A stretch of DNA of 27,594 bases. Source: Bacillota bacterium (GTDB taxonomy: Bacteria > Bacillota > Bacilli > Bacillales > Cytobacillaceae). Shown in pieces: positions 15,028 through 22,501 of this stretch (the first letter of the stretch is position 1; each line of letters opens with the position of its first letter). The position numbers were made by a program, and so were the translations under genes. The notes under the pieces were generated by a model. The model made no database searches. It was not told where the DNA came from and saw only the letters and a program-made list of their open reading frames with translations. The DNA lies in assembly GCA_023389895.1 (NCBI GenBank), contig JAEWDX010000408.1, positions 1-27,594 on the forward strand. The letters run 5' to 3'.

Positions 15028-15384
15028 ATGTTAAATAAAGTATGTGTGCTAACTGTTCGAGTTCCAAATTTGAAGGAATCTGTTGACTTTTATTCAAATG
15101 TTTTAGGTTTCAAGGTTTCAAAATATTATGGTGAAAAGATTGTTAGTCTTCAACATGATGAAATTCCGATTGTGTTAGAGGAAAGTGAGGAAGCTATTCA
15201 TAATCCAAGACAGAACGTGTTGCTAGGTGTGCTTTCAAAGGATCTTGATAAGGATACGGACCATTTTAAATCAAAAGGAGTAAAAATGTTGTTTGATGAG
15301 GCAAAACCATGCCCACCGGGGCGCTACAATATTATTGAGGATCCTGCTGGAAATCAGATTGAAATAGTTGAGTTTTCAAATTAG
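15028..15384 (+). CDS. VOC (glyoxalase/bleomycin resistance) family protein
   Basis: A 118-residue single-unit VOC protein: MLNKVCVLTVRVPNLKESVDFYSNVLGFKVS at the start (quoted in part below 20: VRVPNLKESVDFYSNVLGF) and IIEDPAGNQIEIVEF at the end. The terminal Glu is the usual metal ligand position. The paired His near the N-terminus is replaced by Val (VCVLTV), so metal binding may be altered. The substrate is unknown; members include dioxygenases, isomerases and drug-binding proteins. AAAGGAGGAG precedes ATG 15028. It is followed at 13 bases by an SRPBCC gene. The 66-bp gap before it contains only the dyad ATCTAG/CTAGAT (14965-14970, 14992-14997). Confidence 0.82.
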   Translation: MLNKVCVLTVRVPNLKESVDFYSNVLGFKVSKYYGEKIVSLQHDEIPIVLEESEEAIHNPRQNVLLGVLSKDLDKDTDHFKSKGVKMLFDEAKPCPPGRYNIIEDPAGNQIEIVEFSN

Positions 15385-15397
15385 GGAATAGGAATTT

Positions 15398-15844
15398 ATG
15401 CAGATTCTTCATCAAACATACATAAAGGCTTCACCGGAAAAGGTGTATCAAACACTCACAACCGCAGAAGGATGGAATACATGGTTTACAGATAATACTT
15501 TCTTGCATTTGAATGAAAATGGGGAGGGAAAAATAACCCTTCGTTGGTTTAATTATGGAGTGAATAAGGAGAATATTGAAGACGGTGGAGATATTTTGAC
15601 GGCCATTCAAAATAGATTATTTGTTTTTCAATGGTTTCCAGGCGAAGGTAAAACAACGGTTAAGTTTGAATTAAAGCAGATTAAAGAAGGAACGCTTTTA
15701 TTATTAGAGGAAACAGGATATACGACTTCCGCTATGGATCTATCCGCATGTATAGGATGCGCCGTAGGATGGGGAGAGGCGTTGACCTTGTTAAAAATGT
15801 ATCTCGAATATGGAATTGTTTGTAAAGAGGATTATAGACTCTAA
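15398..15844 (+). CDS. SRPBCC/AHSA1-family protein
   Basis: A 148-residue START-like (SRPBCC) domain protein. It begins QILHQTYIKASPEKVYQTLT, then AEGWNTWFTD, FQWFPGEGKTTVKFELKQ and GWGEALTLLKMYLEYG, the usual order of the AHSA1 helix-grip fold with its hydrophobic cavity. Such proteins bind lipophilic ligands or act as stress-related co-factors, and they are often encoded beside VOC proteins and small regulators. The specific role is not deducible. It sits between two VOC genes, and the short gaps suggest one transcript. Start ATG 15398 has only a moderate TAGGAA site. Confidence 0.8.
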   Translation: MQILHQTYIKASPEKVYQTLTTAEGWNTWFTDNTFLHLNENGEGKITLRWFNYGVNKENIEDGGDILTAIQNRLFVFQWFPGEGKTTVKFELKQIKEGTLLLLEETGYTTSAMDLSACIGCAVGWGEALTLLKMYLEYGIVCKEDYRL

Positions 15845-15873
15845 TCGTAATCTTTGGAGGAGGATATGACAAA

Positions 15874-16260
15874 TTGGTATATGAGGTGACGTTCCAGATT
15901 CGAGTAGAAGATATTGAAAAAGGCCAAAAATGGTATCAAACCTTGCTAAATAGAGAACCAGATTTTATTCCACATGAAGGCTTTGTGGAATGGGAGCTGA
16001 TTCCTGGCTGTTGGCTACAAGTGGCTGAAGGGATTCCCGCGGTGGGATGTGGGCCGATGCGACTTGGTGTAATGAGTATAGAAAAAGAAAGAGAAAGATT
16101 GATGAAAGAATTAGAAATTGAGTTTTTTAAGATATTCGATAGAGAGGAAGTTCCTGTAAAATGGGGGACATTTCATGATCCATGGGGAAACCAAGTAGGG
16201 CTTTTTGAATATTTGGATGAGAAGCAAAAGCTCGAACTACTTCAATCGATCCTTGGCTAA
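15874..16260 (+). CDS. VOC family protein
   Basis: A 128-residue VOC protein: VTFQIRVEDIEKGQKWYQTL at the N-terminus, GFVEWELIPGCWLQVAEG in the middle and FHDPWGNQVGLFEYLDE at the end. It is a single glyoxalase-type unit with unknown substrate. The start used is TTG 15874, ten bases after the strong GGAGGAGG (15856-15863). An ATG at 15866 is only two bases after that site and reads a 7-codon frame ending in TGA; one extra T in the AAATTGG run would join it to this frame. So the natural start may have been lost by a one-base deletion. It is the last gene of the fosB-led run, closed by a terminator. Confidence 0.78.
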   Translation: MVYEVTFQIRVEDIEKGQKWYQTLLNREPDFIPHEGFVEWELIPGCWLQVAEGIPAVGCGPMRLGVMSIEKERERLMKELEIEFFKIFDREEVPVKWGTFHDPWGNQVGLFEYLDEKQKLELLQSILG

Positions 16261-16277
16261 TTATAAAGTAAAAGATT

Positions 16278-16322
16278 AAAGAATCTATTTCGATTATATT
16301 TTTCGGAATGGATTCTTTTTTT
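16278..16322 (+). terminator. Rho-independent terminator of the fosB-VOC gene run
   Basis: AAAGAATCTATT (16278-16289) pairs with AATGGATTCTTT (16307-16318), with one G-U pair, followed by a run of seven T from 16316. It lies 17 bases after the last VOC gene. Confidence 0.8.
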
Positions 16323-16344
16323 AATGAATTTTTCCATTTTGTTA

Positions 16345-16401
16345 AATATATATTATCAAATGACATATATATATTGCTTTTTGTTTATAATAATGTACAA
16401 T
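16345..16401 (+). promoter_or_regulatory. Promoter and AT-rich dyad of the Xre/ABC operon
   Basis: TTGCTT (16374-16379), a 16-bp spacer and TACAAT (16396-16401) form a plausible sigma-A promoter, with a start about 25 bases before the first gene. AATATATAT (16345-16353) and ATATATATT (16367-16375) form a 9-bp dyad with a 13-bp gap that abuts the -35 box. It is a candidate site for the Xre protein encoded in the operon, though low complexity makes this uncertain. Confidence 0.45.
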
Positions 16402-16432
16402 GACATTAGATAATTACGAAGGAGGAAATAAT

Positions 16433-16948
16433 ATGGGTTGGTTTCGAAATAGAAAAAAAGTAGTCGATGAACGTATTACGAATGCTCAAAATAGAATTTA
16501 TCGGGAAATTTATTTTATTATATCGGCGATTTGTTTAATATCTATTTTTACAAAGTTTTTCTTATATGAAATAAGTGTAAAGTTAGTTATAACAGAGCTA
16601 ATTGTCATCCTTGTTTCAAGTATTTATTATATGGTTCGTGCTGCGAGCTTAGGAATATTCTCTGATGAAATTGAGATTCATGATCGTAATAGCAGAACAC
16701 CTATGAGTTCAAAAAAAATATACTTTTGCCTAGGGATCGGTGTGGTTGCAGGTCTCATTTTTGGAGTGCGAAGTGCCATTATTTATGGGGATGGTTATTT
16801 AAATAGTATTTATACATTTGCTATCGTCTTTTTTGCTTCGCTTGTGATTTATTTACCTTTTTTTCTCGTCATCATTGTAGTTCCTTATTTTGCTGCGAAA
16901 AGAGCGAGTCAAAAAGTTTCCGAGAAAGATTTAGACGTCGAAGACTAA
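16433..16948 (+). CDS. Four-TM membrane protein of an Xre-linked family (DUF6773-like)
   Basis: A 171-residue protein with a charged N-terminal stretch (WFRNRKKVVDERITNAQNRI), four predicted TM helices (about 25-45, 50-70, 97-116, 127-152) and a cytoplasmic lysine/aspartate tail. The pattern MGWFRNRKK...DERITNAQNRIYREIYFI recalls a Firmicutes family of uncharacterised membrane proteins encoded just before small Xre regulators. The family name is from memory. ATG 16433 follows GGAGGAAATA; the in-frame extension to 16400 begins within the promoter and is rejected. It may sense or partner the adjacent HTH protein, but no function is shown by sequence. Confidence 0.75.
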   Translation: MGWFRNRKKVVDERITNAQNRIYREIYFIISAICLISIFTKFFLYEISVKLVITELIVILVSSIYYMVRAASLGIFSDEIEIHDRNSRTPMSSKKIYFCLGIGVVAGLIFGVRSAIIYGDGYLNSIYTFAIVFFASLVIYLPFFLVIIVVPYFAAKRASQKVSEKDLDVED

Positions 16949-16960
16949 GTGAGGCAAATG

Positions 16961-17167
16961 ATGAAAAATTTAAAGTTAAAAGTAGCAAGAGTCGAAAAGG
17001 ATTTGTCGCAGGAGGAGTTAGCAAATATTGTCGGAGTGTCGAGACAAACGATCGGACTTATCGAAGCAGGAAAATACAACCCTAGTTTAAATTTATGCAT
17101 TTCCATTTGTAAGGCTCTTGGTAAAACATTGGATGAATTATTTTGGGAAGAGGGAGAAGAAGAATGA
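16961..17167 (+). CDS. Small Xre-family HTH transcriptional regulator
   Basis: A 68-residue protein that is almost only a helix-turn-helix domain: LKVARVEKDLSQEELANIVG, VSRQTIGLIEAGKYNPSLNL, CISICKALGKTLDELF. This is the typical stand-alone Xre repressor that binds as a dimer upstream of its own operon. I chose ATG 16961 with GAGG six bases upstream; ATG 16958 and GTG 16949 are alternatives that add one to four residues. It lies 12 bases after a four-TM protein and 15 before an ABC ATPase gene, so it probably controls that exporter. Confidence 0.88.
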   Translation: MKNLKLKVARVEKDLSQEELANIVGVSRQTIGLIEAGKYNPSLNLCISICKALGKTLDELFWEEGEEE

Positions 17168-17182
17168 TAGGAGGGAAAAAGG

Positions 17183-18082
17183 TTGGAAACGATACTTGAA
17201 TTGAAAAATGTGAAGAAGACGATTAATGGTAAGGATATTATTAAAGATTTAAACTTTAGTGTAAAGCAAGGAGAAGTATTTGGTTTTTTAGGTCCGAATG
17301 GAGCGGGAAAAACAACGACCATTCGCATGATTGTTGGGCTGATGAGTATAACTCAAGGCGATATTATTGTTTGCGGGAAGAGTGTTAAAAGTAATTTTAG
17401 TCAAGCGGTAAGACAAATTGGAGCAATTGTTGAAAATCCTGAAATGTATAAATTTCTAACAGGCTATCAAAATCTACAACAGTATGCCCGTATGCAAAAC
17501 GGTATTTCAAATGAGAAATTACACGAAGTTATAGAACTAGTTGGATTAACAGAGCGGATTCACGAAGAAGTTAAAACGTATTCACTAGGAATGAGACAGC
17601 GGCTAGGATTGGCTCAATGTTTACTGCATGATCCGAAGCTTTTAATTTTGGACGAACCGACAAATGGGCTAGATCCAGCAGGAATGAAAGAAATTCGCGT
17701 GCATTTAAGGAAGCTTACTCGAGAAAAAGGAATGAGTGTTATTGTCTCAAGCCACTTGTTATCTGAAATGGAAATGATGTGTGATCGAATTGCTATCATT
17801 CAAAACGGGGAGTTAATCAAGGTTCAGGAAGTGAATGATTTCGTTCAAGAGGATCAGGTTATGTTTTTCTTCGAGACGAGTGAAGTAGGCACCGAAGCAG
17901 CCCATTGGCTTGCAAATCATTATGAAATGAAATTAGTACAGTTGGGATTTACAATAAAATGTTTAAAAAAAGACATTCCTTTAATTATAAAAAAATTAAC
18001 TGAATATCATGTAGCGGTTTACAGTGCAAAACCAATTACGAAAACGCTTGAGGATCGATTCTTAGAAATGACTGCGAGGTAA
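17183..18082 (+). CDS. ABC transporter ATP-binding protein (BcrA/bacitracin-export type)
   Basis: A 299-residue ATPase with Walker A GPNGAGKT (37-44), ENPEMY at the Q-loop position (Glu where Gln is usual, common in this class), signature YSLGMRQR (133-140), Walker B LLILDEP (153-159) and a SSHLLSEME switch region. The form matches lantibiotic and bacitracin immunity ATPases (BcrA type). It starts at TTG 17183 with GGAGGG seven bases upstream. With the next gene it forms a two-subunit exporter, probably for a membrane-active peptide or other toxic compound; the substrate is unknown. Confidence 0.88.
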   Translation: METILELKNVKKTINGKDIIKDLNFSVKQGEVFGFLGPNGAGKTTTIRMIVGLMSITQGDIIVCGKSVKSNFSQAVRQIGAIVENPEMYKFLTGYQNLQQYARMQNGISNEKLHEVIELVGLTERIHEEVKTYSLGMRQRLGLAQCLLHDPKLLILDEPTNGLDPAGMKEIRVHLRKLTREKGMSVIVSSHLLSEMEMMCDRIAIIQNGELIKVQEVNDFVQEDQVMFFFETSEVGTEAAHWLANHYEMKLVQLGFTIKCLKKDIPLIIKKLTEYHVAVYSAKPITKTLEDRFLEMTAR

Positions 18083-18096
18083 GGAGGAAAGCTAAA

Positions 18097-19047
18097 TTGA
18101 GAAAATTAATCGTAAATGAATGGATAAAAGTGTTCAAAAGAATTGGGACACTTGTCATGATTGCGTTAATCATAATTTCTGTAATTGGCTTTGGTGGGTT
18201 ATCAAAAGTATTTGAATCCCCATCTCAGGAAAATACAGAGTGGAAACAAGAACTGGAAAAGCAGATTATTAATGATCGGGCATCCTTGGAAGAGTTGGGT
18301 CAAAGAAATTCAAATTTAAAAATGTTTTATGAAAGACAAATTGCAATTAAAGAATATCAAGTGAAAAAAGACATTCCTCCTCAAACGGAAACCAATATGT
18401 GGACATTTGTTAGTGATGCTCAAGCATTAATCACATTTGCTGGTTTATTTACGATTATTATTGCTGCAGGAATTGTCGCATCTGAATTTTCTTGGGGTAC
18501 AATTAAATTGCTTTTAATAAGACCTTTCGGTAGATCAAGTATATTATTTTCAAAGTATATAACAGTCGTATTATATGGATTATTCTTTTTATCAATTTTA
18601 TACACTTTATCGGTTCTAGTGGGATATATATTATTTGGTACGCCAACGGCAGAGATTCCTCACCTAGCTTTTGTGAATGGGGAGGTAGTTGAAAGGAATA
18701 TCGTTTTTCATTTAATTGGACAATATTTATTAAGCTCAATTGATGTGTTATTAATTGCAACAATGGCTTTTATGATTTCAGCTGTCTTTCGGAATAGCTC
18801 ACTTGCTATTGGTTTATCATTATTTCTTCTCTTCACAGGGAATACAGCGACAATGCTACTGGCAAGCAAATTTGAGTGGACGAAGTATTTCTTATTTGCG
18901 AATACAGACTTAACAATGTATTTTGATGGTGTTCCGCTAGTCGATGGTATGACCCTCTCATTTTCCATTATGATGTTGGTTATTTACTTTGTGTTCTTTC
19001 ATTTGCTCGCTTTTTTAGTATTTAATAAGAGAGATGTAGCAGCATAA
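18097..19047 (+). CDS. ABC-2 type permease
   Basis: A 316-residue permease with a first TM (about 15-35), an external or loop region rich in Glu/Lys (about 40-105), then five TM helices from about residue 107. It contains AAGIVASEFSWGTIKLLLIR, the family motif linking the coupling helix to the ATPase, and FGRSSILFSKYI. It starts at TTG 18097 with AAGGAGG upstream, 14 bases after its ATPase gene. It ends the Xre-ABC operon before a strong shared terminator. Confidence 0.87.
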   Translation: MRKLIVNEWIKVFKRIGTLVMIALIIISVIGFGGLSKVFESPSQENTEWKQELEKQIINDRASLEELGQRNSNLKMFYERQIAIKEYQVKKDIPPQTETNMWTFVSDAQALITFAGLFTIIIAAGIVASEFSWGTIKLLLIRPFGRSSILFSKYITVVLYGLFFLSILYTLSVLVGYILFGTPTAEIPHLAFVNGEVVERNIVFHLIGQYLLSSIDVLLIATMAFMISAVFRNSSLAIGLSLFLLFTGNTATMLLASKFEWTKYFLFANTDLTMYFDGVPLVDGMTLSFSIMMLVIYFVFFHLLAFLVFNKRDVAA

Positions 19048-19061
19048 ATTTGAGATTATCT

Positions 19062-19127
19062 GAAAAATAGCGCCCTGCTCCAAAGCAAAGCGTAATTGCT
19101 TAAATAGGAGTAGGCGCTATTTTTTCT
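19062..19127. terminator. Bidirectional terminator between permease and helD
   Basis: AAAAATAGCGCCCTGCTCC (19063-19081) pairs with GGAGTAGGCGCTATTTTTT (19107-19125) with one internal mismatch region. The loop contains a small inner AAGC/GCTT hairpin. T-rich on the + strand and A-rich on the other side, it can serve both converging genes. Confidence 0.85.
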
Positions 19128-19147
19128 TTAAAAAAGTGATGAATCAG

Positions 19148-21406
19148 TTACATAATAAAATTCTCTTTCTCCGCCCCATAAAAATACAACCTATGCAATG
19201 GCCTCGTCATCGCGACGTACAGAAGTTTAATATCAAGCTCGGATTTTTTAGAAAATACCTCATTTAATGAAATGATGATGACAGCATCGAATTCCAGCCC
19301 TTTTGCTAAATAAGTTGGAACGATGACAATTTCATCTTTCGGGATTTTTTCCTGCTCTTTAAGCAGCTTGACTGGGGCTTTGGAAAACTTCCTAAATAAA
19401 GAAGAAAGGAGCTCACAATCTTTCATTGTTTTCCCGATAATCGCAAAGGTTTTATAGTTTTCATTTTTTAAAGTGTCAACCTGCTTTTCGATTTGCTGAA
19501 CGAGTTCTTTCCCTTCTTTTCTTCTGATAAAAATAGGTCGTTCCCCATGGCGAACAACGGGCTCAACCTTTGGAAAAGAGTAAGGGAGAAGCTGTAACAG
19601 CTTATTTGCCTCTTCCATAATTTCAACGGTCGTTCGATAGCTTTTTTGCAGCTCGGCATATGTAGCACGGGGGAAGATATCCTTTAAGACGACGTCCCAT
19701 GATGTTAACCCACGATAGGAATGGATTCCTTGGGCTAAATCGCCAACAAGTGTAAACATATCCGTATCTAACGCTTTCTTTAGGGAAAGCAGCTCCATGA
19801 AGCTATAATCCTGTGCTTCGTCAATGACAATGTTTTTTGTTTTTAGCTCCTTCTCAACCCCAAATAAATAAACTTGTAAAAATAGTAAGAGCGCCAAATC
19901 TTCTCTTTCATACTGTTTTTTTGAGAATAGTGCTTGTTGATAAGAACATAAATCTGCCGCTTCCCTTTCAGATAGTTTCCCATTAGACAATTGGCAAAGT
20001 CTTTTCGAATCAGCAAACAGCTCCTCATAATATTGAGTGAGCGTCTTTTTCGGGAATTGCTTCATATAAGCAGGTACGGAATTGCGGATCGCTGTTTGGA
20101 TTTCTTTTAAGCGAGCTGCTTTTTTATCAAGAGCTTCTGTAACATATTGCTTTCTCTTTTCGGGGTCCTTTCCATGATAAATGGCCCGTTCAATTCGATC
20201 GTCATAATATGTTTCAATTTTTTCAATAATTGTTTTCTTCTTTTTAGCGAGATCATTTTTCAAAATGGCCTTAAGCTTTTCCATCCTTTTGGCAAGTGGA
20301 AGATAGTTATAGTCATTTTTGAGCAAATGAATAAATTTTTTATGGCTGAATAAATGAAATTTATCGACCATGAAATCCTCTTTAGGAAAAAAGGTTTGAT
20401 AAATGCTTGTGATATAGTTCGATAAAATTTCGTTGAAAATAGTAGATCCCTTAATGGAGGAAGCCCAAGCAAGTAGTTGATTGCTTTCTGGATTGTCTAG
20501 CAAATGAATTAATTTATGGTCCTCTTGAAATTTCAATTTATGCTTGATGCAAGATTGCACATATTCTTGGAAAGTTGTTTGTTGCACTTTTTCTACGCCA
20601 AGATCAGGGAGTGCCTCTGAAATATAATCGATGAAAAGCCGGCTCGGTGCTAGAATCATCAGTTGTTCGGGAATAAAGTTTTCTTTGTATTGATAAATAA
20701 AATAACTGATACGATGGAGGGCAATTGTTGTTTTTCCACTCCCAGCTGCCCCCTGCACGATAATCGGCTTATTCAAATCTGCGCGAATAATTCGGTTTTG
20801 CTCCTCTTGAATCGTTGAAATAATTTCTGTCAGGCGGTTGCTAGAGCTTTTGGCGAGTGAATCTTGCAGTAATTCATCTGTCGTTGTTAAGTCAATATCA
20901 CGAATTTCTTCAAGCTCGCCATCTTCAATCATAAATTGCCGCTTAAGTGACAGATAGCCATTGTAGCTCTCCACATACGATTCGTAGAGAACTTTTCCTA
21001 GTCTGCCTTCATAGTAAAGATTAGAGATGGGTGATCGCCAGTCAACAATAATTTGTTCTTGATCTTCCCGCGAATATAATGAAGTTTTTCCAATGTATAA
21101 GATCTCTTTCGCATGGAAGCCTTCCCTTTGAAAATCAATTCTTGCAAAATAAGGTTTCGTTCGTGCGCGTTTTAAACTATTCAGCTCATCGCGCGACATT
21201 TCGAAGAAGCGCGCATTTGTTAAGAGTGAGGAATAGCCTAAGCTTGATTCTGCCCAGTCAACGTCAGAAAAGGCATTGCTCATGTTTTCTTGGAATTTGT
21301 CTTTACTTGTTTCAGCTGTTTTGATGACAACGTCCATATACTTTTTCGTAAAAGTCAGTCGTTGAATTTCATGTTGAAAATCGGAGTGCTGTTGATGTGA
21401 TGACAT
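19148..21406 (-). CDS. helD: RNA polymerase recycling motor ATPase HelD (UvrD-like)
   Basis: A 752-residue superfamily 1 helicase-like protein. The N-terminal coiled-coil arm (about 1-90) is followed by IDWRSPISNLYYEGRLG-type sequence (here VDWRSPISNLYYEG), Walker A GAAGSGKTTIALHR (Lys225), motif II VIDEAQDYS, LVGDLAQGIHSYRG (motif III), LAKGLEFDAVII (motif V) and LLYVAMTRPLHRLY (motif VI). HelD binds stalled RNA polymerase in Bacilli and uses ATP to release it from DNA. Length is close to the B. subtilis protein. I chose the ATG at 21406, which has GGAAGGAAGAG upstream, over the ATG at 21424, which has no ribosome site. All motifs are intact. Confidence 0.92.
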   Translation of the reverse strand: MSSHQQHSDFQHEIQRLTFTKKYMDVVIKTAETSKDKFQENMSNAFSDVDWAESSLGYSSLLTNARFFEMSRDELNSLKRARTKPYFARIDFQREGFHAKEILYIGKTSLYSREDQEQIIVDWRSPISNLYYEGRLGKVLYESYVESYNGYLSLKRQFMIEDGELEEIRDIDLTTTDELLQDSLAKSSSNRLTEIISTIQEEQNRIIRADLNKPIIVQGAAGSGKTTIALHRISYFIYQYKENFIPEQLMILAPSRLFIDYISEALPDLGVEKVQQTTFQEYVQSCIKHKLKFQEDHKLIHLLDNPESNQLLAWASSIKGSTIFNEILSNYITSIYQTFFPKEDFMVDKFHLFSHKKFIHLLKNDYNYLPLAKRMEKLKAILKNDLAKKKKTIIEKIETYYDDRIERAIYHGKDPEKRKQYVTEALDKKAARLKEIQTAIRNSVPAYMKQFPKKTLTQYYEELFADSKRLCQLSNGKLSEREAADLCSYQQALFSKKQYEREDLALLLFLQVYLFGVEKELKTKNIVIDEAQDYSFMELLSLKKALDTDMFTLVGDLAQGIHSYRGLTSWDVVLKDIFPRATYAELQKSYRTTVEIMEEANKLLQLLPYSFPKVEPVVRHGERPIFIRRKEGKELVQQIEKQVDTLKNENYKTFAIIGKTMKDCELLSSLFRKFSKAPVKLLKEQEKIPKDEIVIVPTYLAKGLEFDAVIIISLNEVFSKKSELDIKLLYVAMTRPLHRLYFYGAEKENFIM

Positions 21407-21478
21407 AGCGTCTCTTCCTTCCATTTTAATTTCAGCCGCAATGTGGAAGTACGAAGGAGCGTGAGTGACAAGAAATTT

Positions 21479-21507
21479 ATATTATCAGAAAAATCGAGCG
21501 GATGCAA
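21479..21507 (-). promoter_or_regulatory. Sigma-A promoter of helD
   Basis: On the minus strand, TTGCAT (21507-21502), a 17-bp spacer and TAATAT (21484-21479) give a good sigma-A match, with a start near 21472, about 65 bases before the helD ATG. Confidence 0.6.
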
Positions 21508-21544
21508 TACTCAAAATGATATTGTGAAGACACTTTGGATAGTT

Positions 21545-21575
21545 AGAAAAAGAAAAATCCCCGATTAAAAGGGGA
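21545..21575 (-). terminator. Terminator of the Uma2-family gene
   Basis: Read on the minus strand, TCCCC and GGGGA (21575-21571, 21562-21558) form a 5-bp stem with an 8-base loop followed by TTTTTCTTTTTC. It lies 30 bases after the Uma2 gene stop. Confidence 0.65.
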
Positions 21576-21604
21576 AGGTATGGCTTCGTTCAAATAGGTA
21601 AGGG

Positions 21605-22195
21605 CTAGTCTTGCAGCTCTGGAATTTTATCCATAATCTCAGCCATCGTGAAGGAAACGCAAGGGATAGTTGGCGAAGTGATGGTTTCATTGTTCTGAAA
21701 AATGTCGGTGAGGTCGTAGCGTCCTTCTATTAGAGTATGCTGCTCTAAAATGCCGAGATCTGGCTCAATAATCCAAAATTCAGGGATGCCGAAACGTGCA
21801 TACGATTTTGTTTTATCAATTTTATCTCGCTTGAGTGAGGACGGGGAAAGGATTTCGATAACAAGATCAGGTGGGCCGATAATCCCATGCTTGCTAATAA
21901 TTTCCATCCTCTTGCGGTTTATAAGGAGAAGATCTGGCTGACGAACTTCGTATGGAGATAAGATGACGTCAACAGGTGCAGGCAAAATAATGTACTCCGC
22001 TTCACAGCTTTGAGCGATGTTCTTAACCAGTTCGATACTAATCATTTGATGAGAAACGAGTGGTGCAGGACTCATCAGTTCCAACTGTCCACCTACTAGT
22101 TCATAGCGATTTCCATCGTCAATGGCTGCATAATCATCGTATGTTAATCCAGTTTCTTTTACCTTAGTAGCTTTTGCTTGTTTTTCTTCACTCAT
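21605..22195 (-). CDS. Uma2-family (DUF820) PD-(D/E)XK nuclease-like protein
   Basis: A 196-residue Uma2-family protein: LTYDDYAAIDDGNRYELVGG, SPAPLVSHQMISIELVKNIA, VRQPDLLLINR (catalytic Asp), PPDLVIEILSPSS (the E.L element), then DKTKSYARFGIPEFWIIEPD. The fold is a restriction-endonuclease-like core with the D...EIL motif intact. Biological roles are mostly unknown; the family is abundant in cyanobacteria and present in some Bacilli. I chose ATG 22195 with GGAGGG upstream; the in-frame extension to 22339 covers the promoter and is rejected. It is transcribed alone between helD and a GntR operon. Confidence 0.85.
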   Translation of the reverse strand: MSEEKQAKATKVKETGLTYDDYAAIDDGNRYELVGGQLELMSPAPLVSHQMISIELVKNIAQSCEAEYIILPAPVDVILSPYEVRQPDLLLINRKRMEIISKHGIIGPPDLVIEILSPSSLKRDKIDKTKSYARFGIPEFWIIEPDLGILEQHTLIEGRYDLTDIFQNNETITSPTIPCVSFTMAEIMDKIPELQD

Positions 22196-22256
22196 TTCTA
22201 TCCCTCCAGATTTGTTAATAGGAAGTAAAAAATTCATGACAGCTTTTCCTAAGTAT

Positions 22257-22285
22257 AGCATACAAGCTAATAGGCTAAATTCCAA
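22257..22285 (-). promoter_or_regulatory. Sigma-A promoter of the Uma2-family gene
   Basis: On the minus strand TTGGAA (22285-22280), a 17-bp spacer and TATGCT (22262-22257) precede the gene by about 60 bases. The position also argues against a start further upstream. Confidence 0.5.
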
Positions 22286-22441
22286 TTTTATGAAAGTGAA
22301 TCCATTCGACTTTATTGAAACTCTTCCGTCGATTTTCATTCATTATTTGTTGACCAAAATCGAGATCTTGGAAGGTAGGAGAATCATTCAGCGCTGCTCC
22401 GTTTAAATAACAATGAATAAGAATCAATATTAATGGACCTA

Positions 22442-22488
22442 TTGCAAAATAAAGAAAATTATAGTACATTACAACAGTAATGCACTAT
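22442..22488 (+). promoter_or_regulatory. Promoter and palindromic operator of the GntR/ABC operon
   Basis: ATAGTACATTAC (22461-22472) and GTAATGCACTAT (22477-22488) are inverted copies with one mismatch in 12, separated by AACA. The promoter TTGCAA (22442-22447), 17-bp spacer, TACATT (22465-22470) lies across it, so a bound repressor would cover the -10 box and start site. This strongly suggests autorepression by the YtrA-type GntR protein encoded 14 bases downstream. Confidence 0.8.
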
Positions 22489-22501
22489 GTTGGAGGGGGC
22501 G

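Noticed and set aside
13754..16260. Recent acquisition of fosB on a mobile element
   Set aside because: No transposase, integrase or terminal repeats flank the cluster, and base composition looks like the neighbouring genes.
22212..22406. A small + strand open frame upstream of the GntR operon
   Set aside because: No ribosome binding site or protein motif. It overlaps the minus-strand promoter of the Uma2-family gene.
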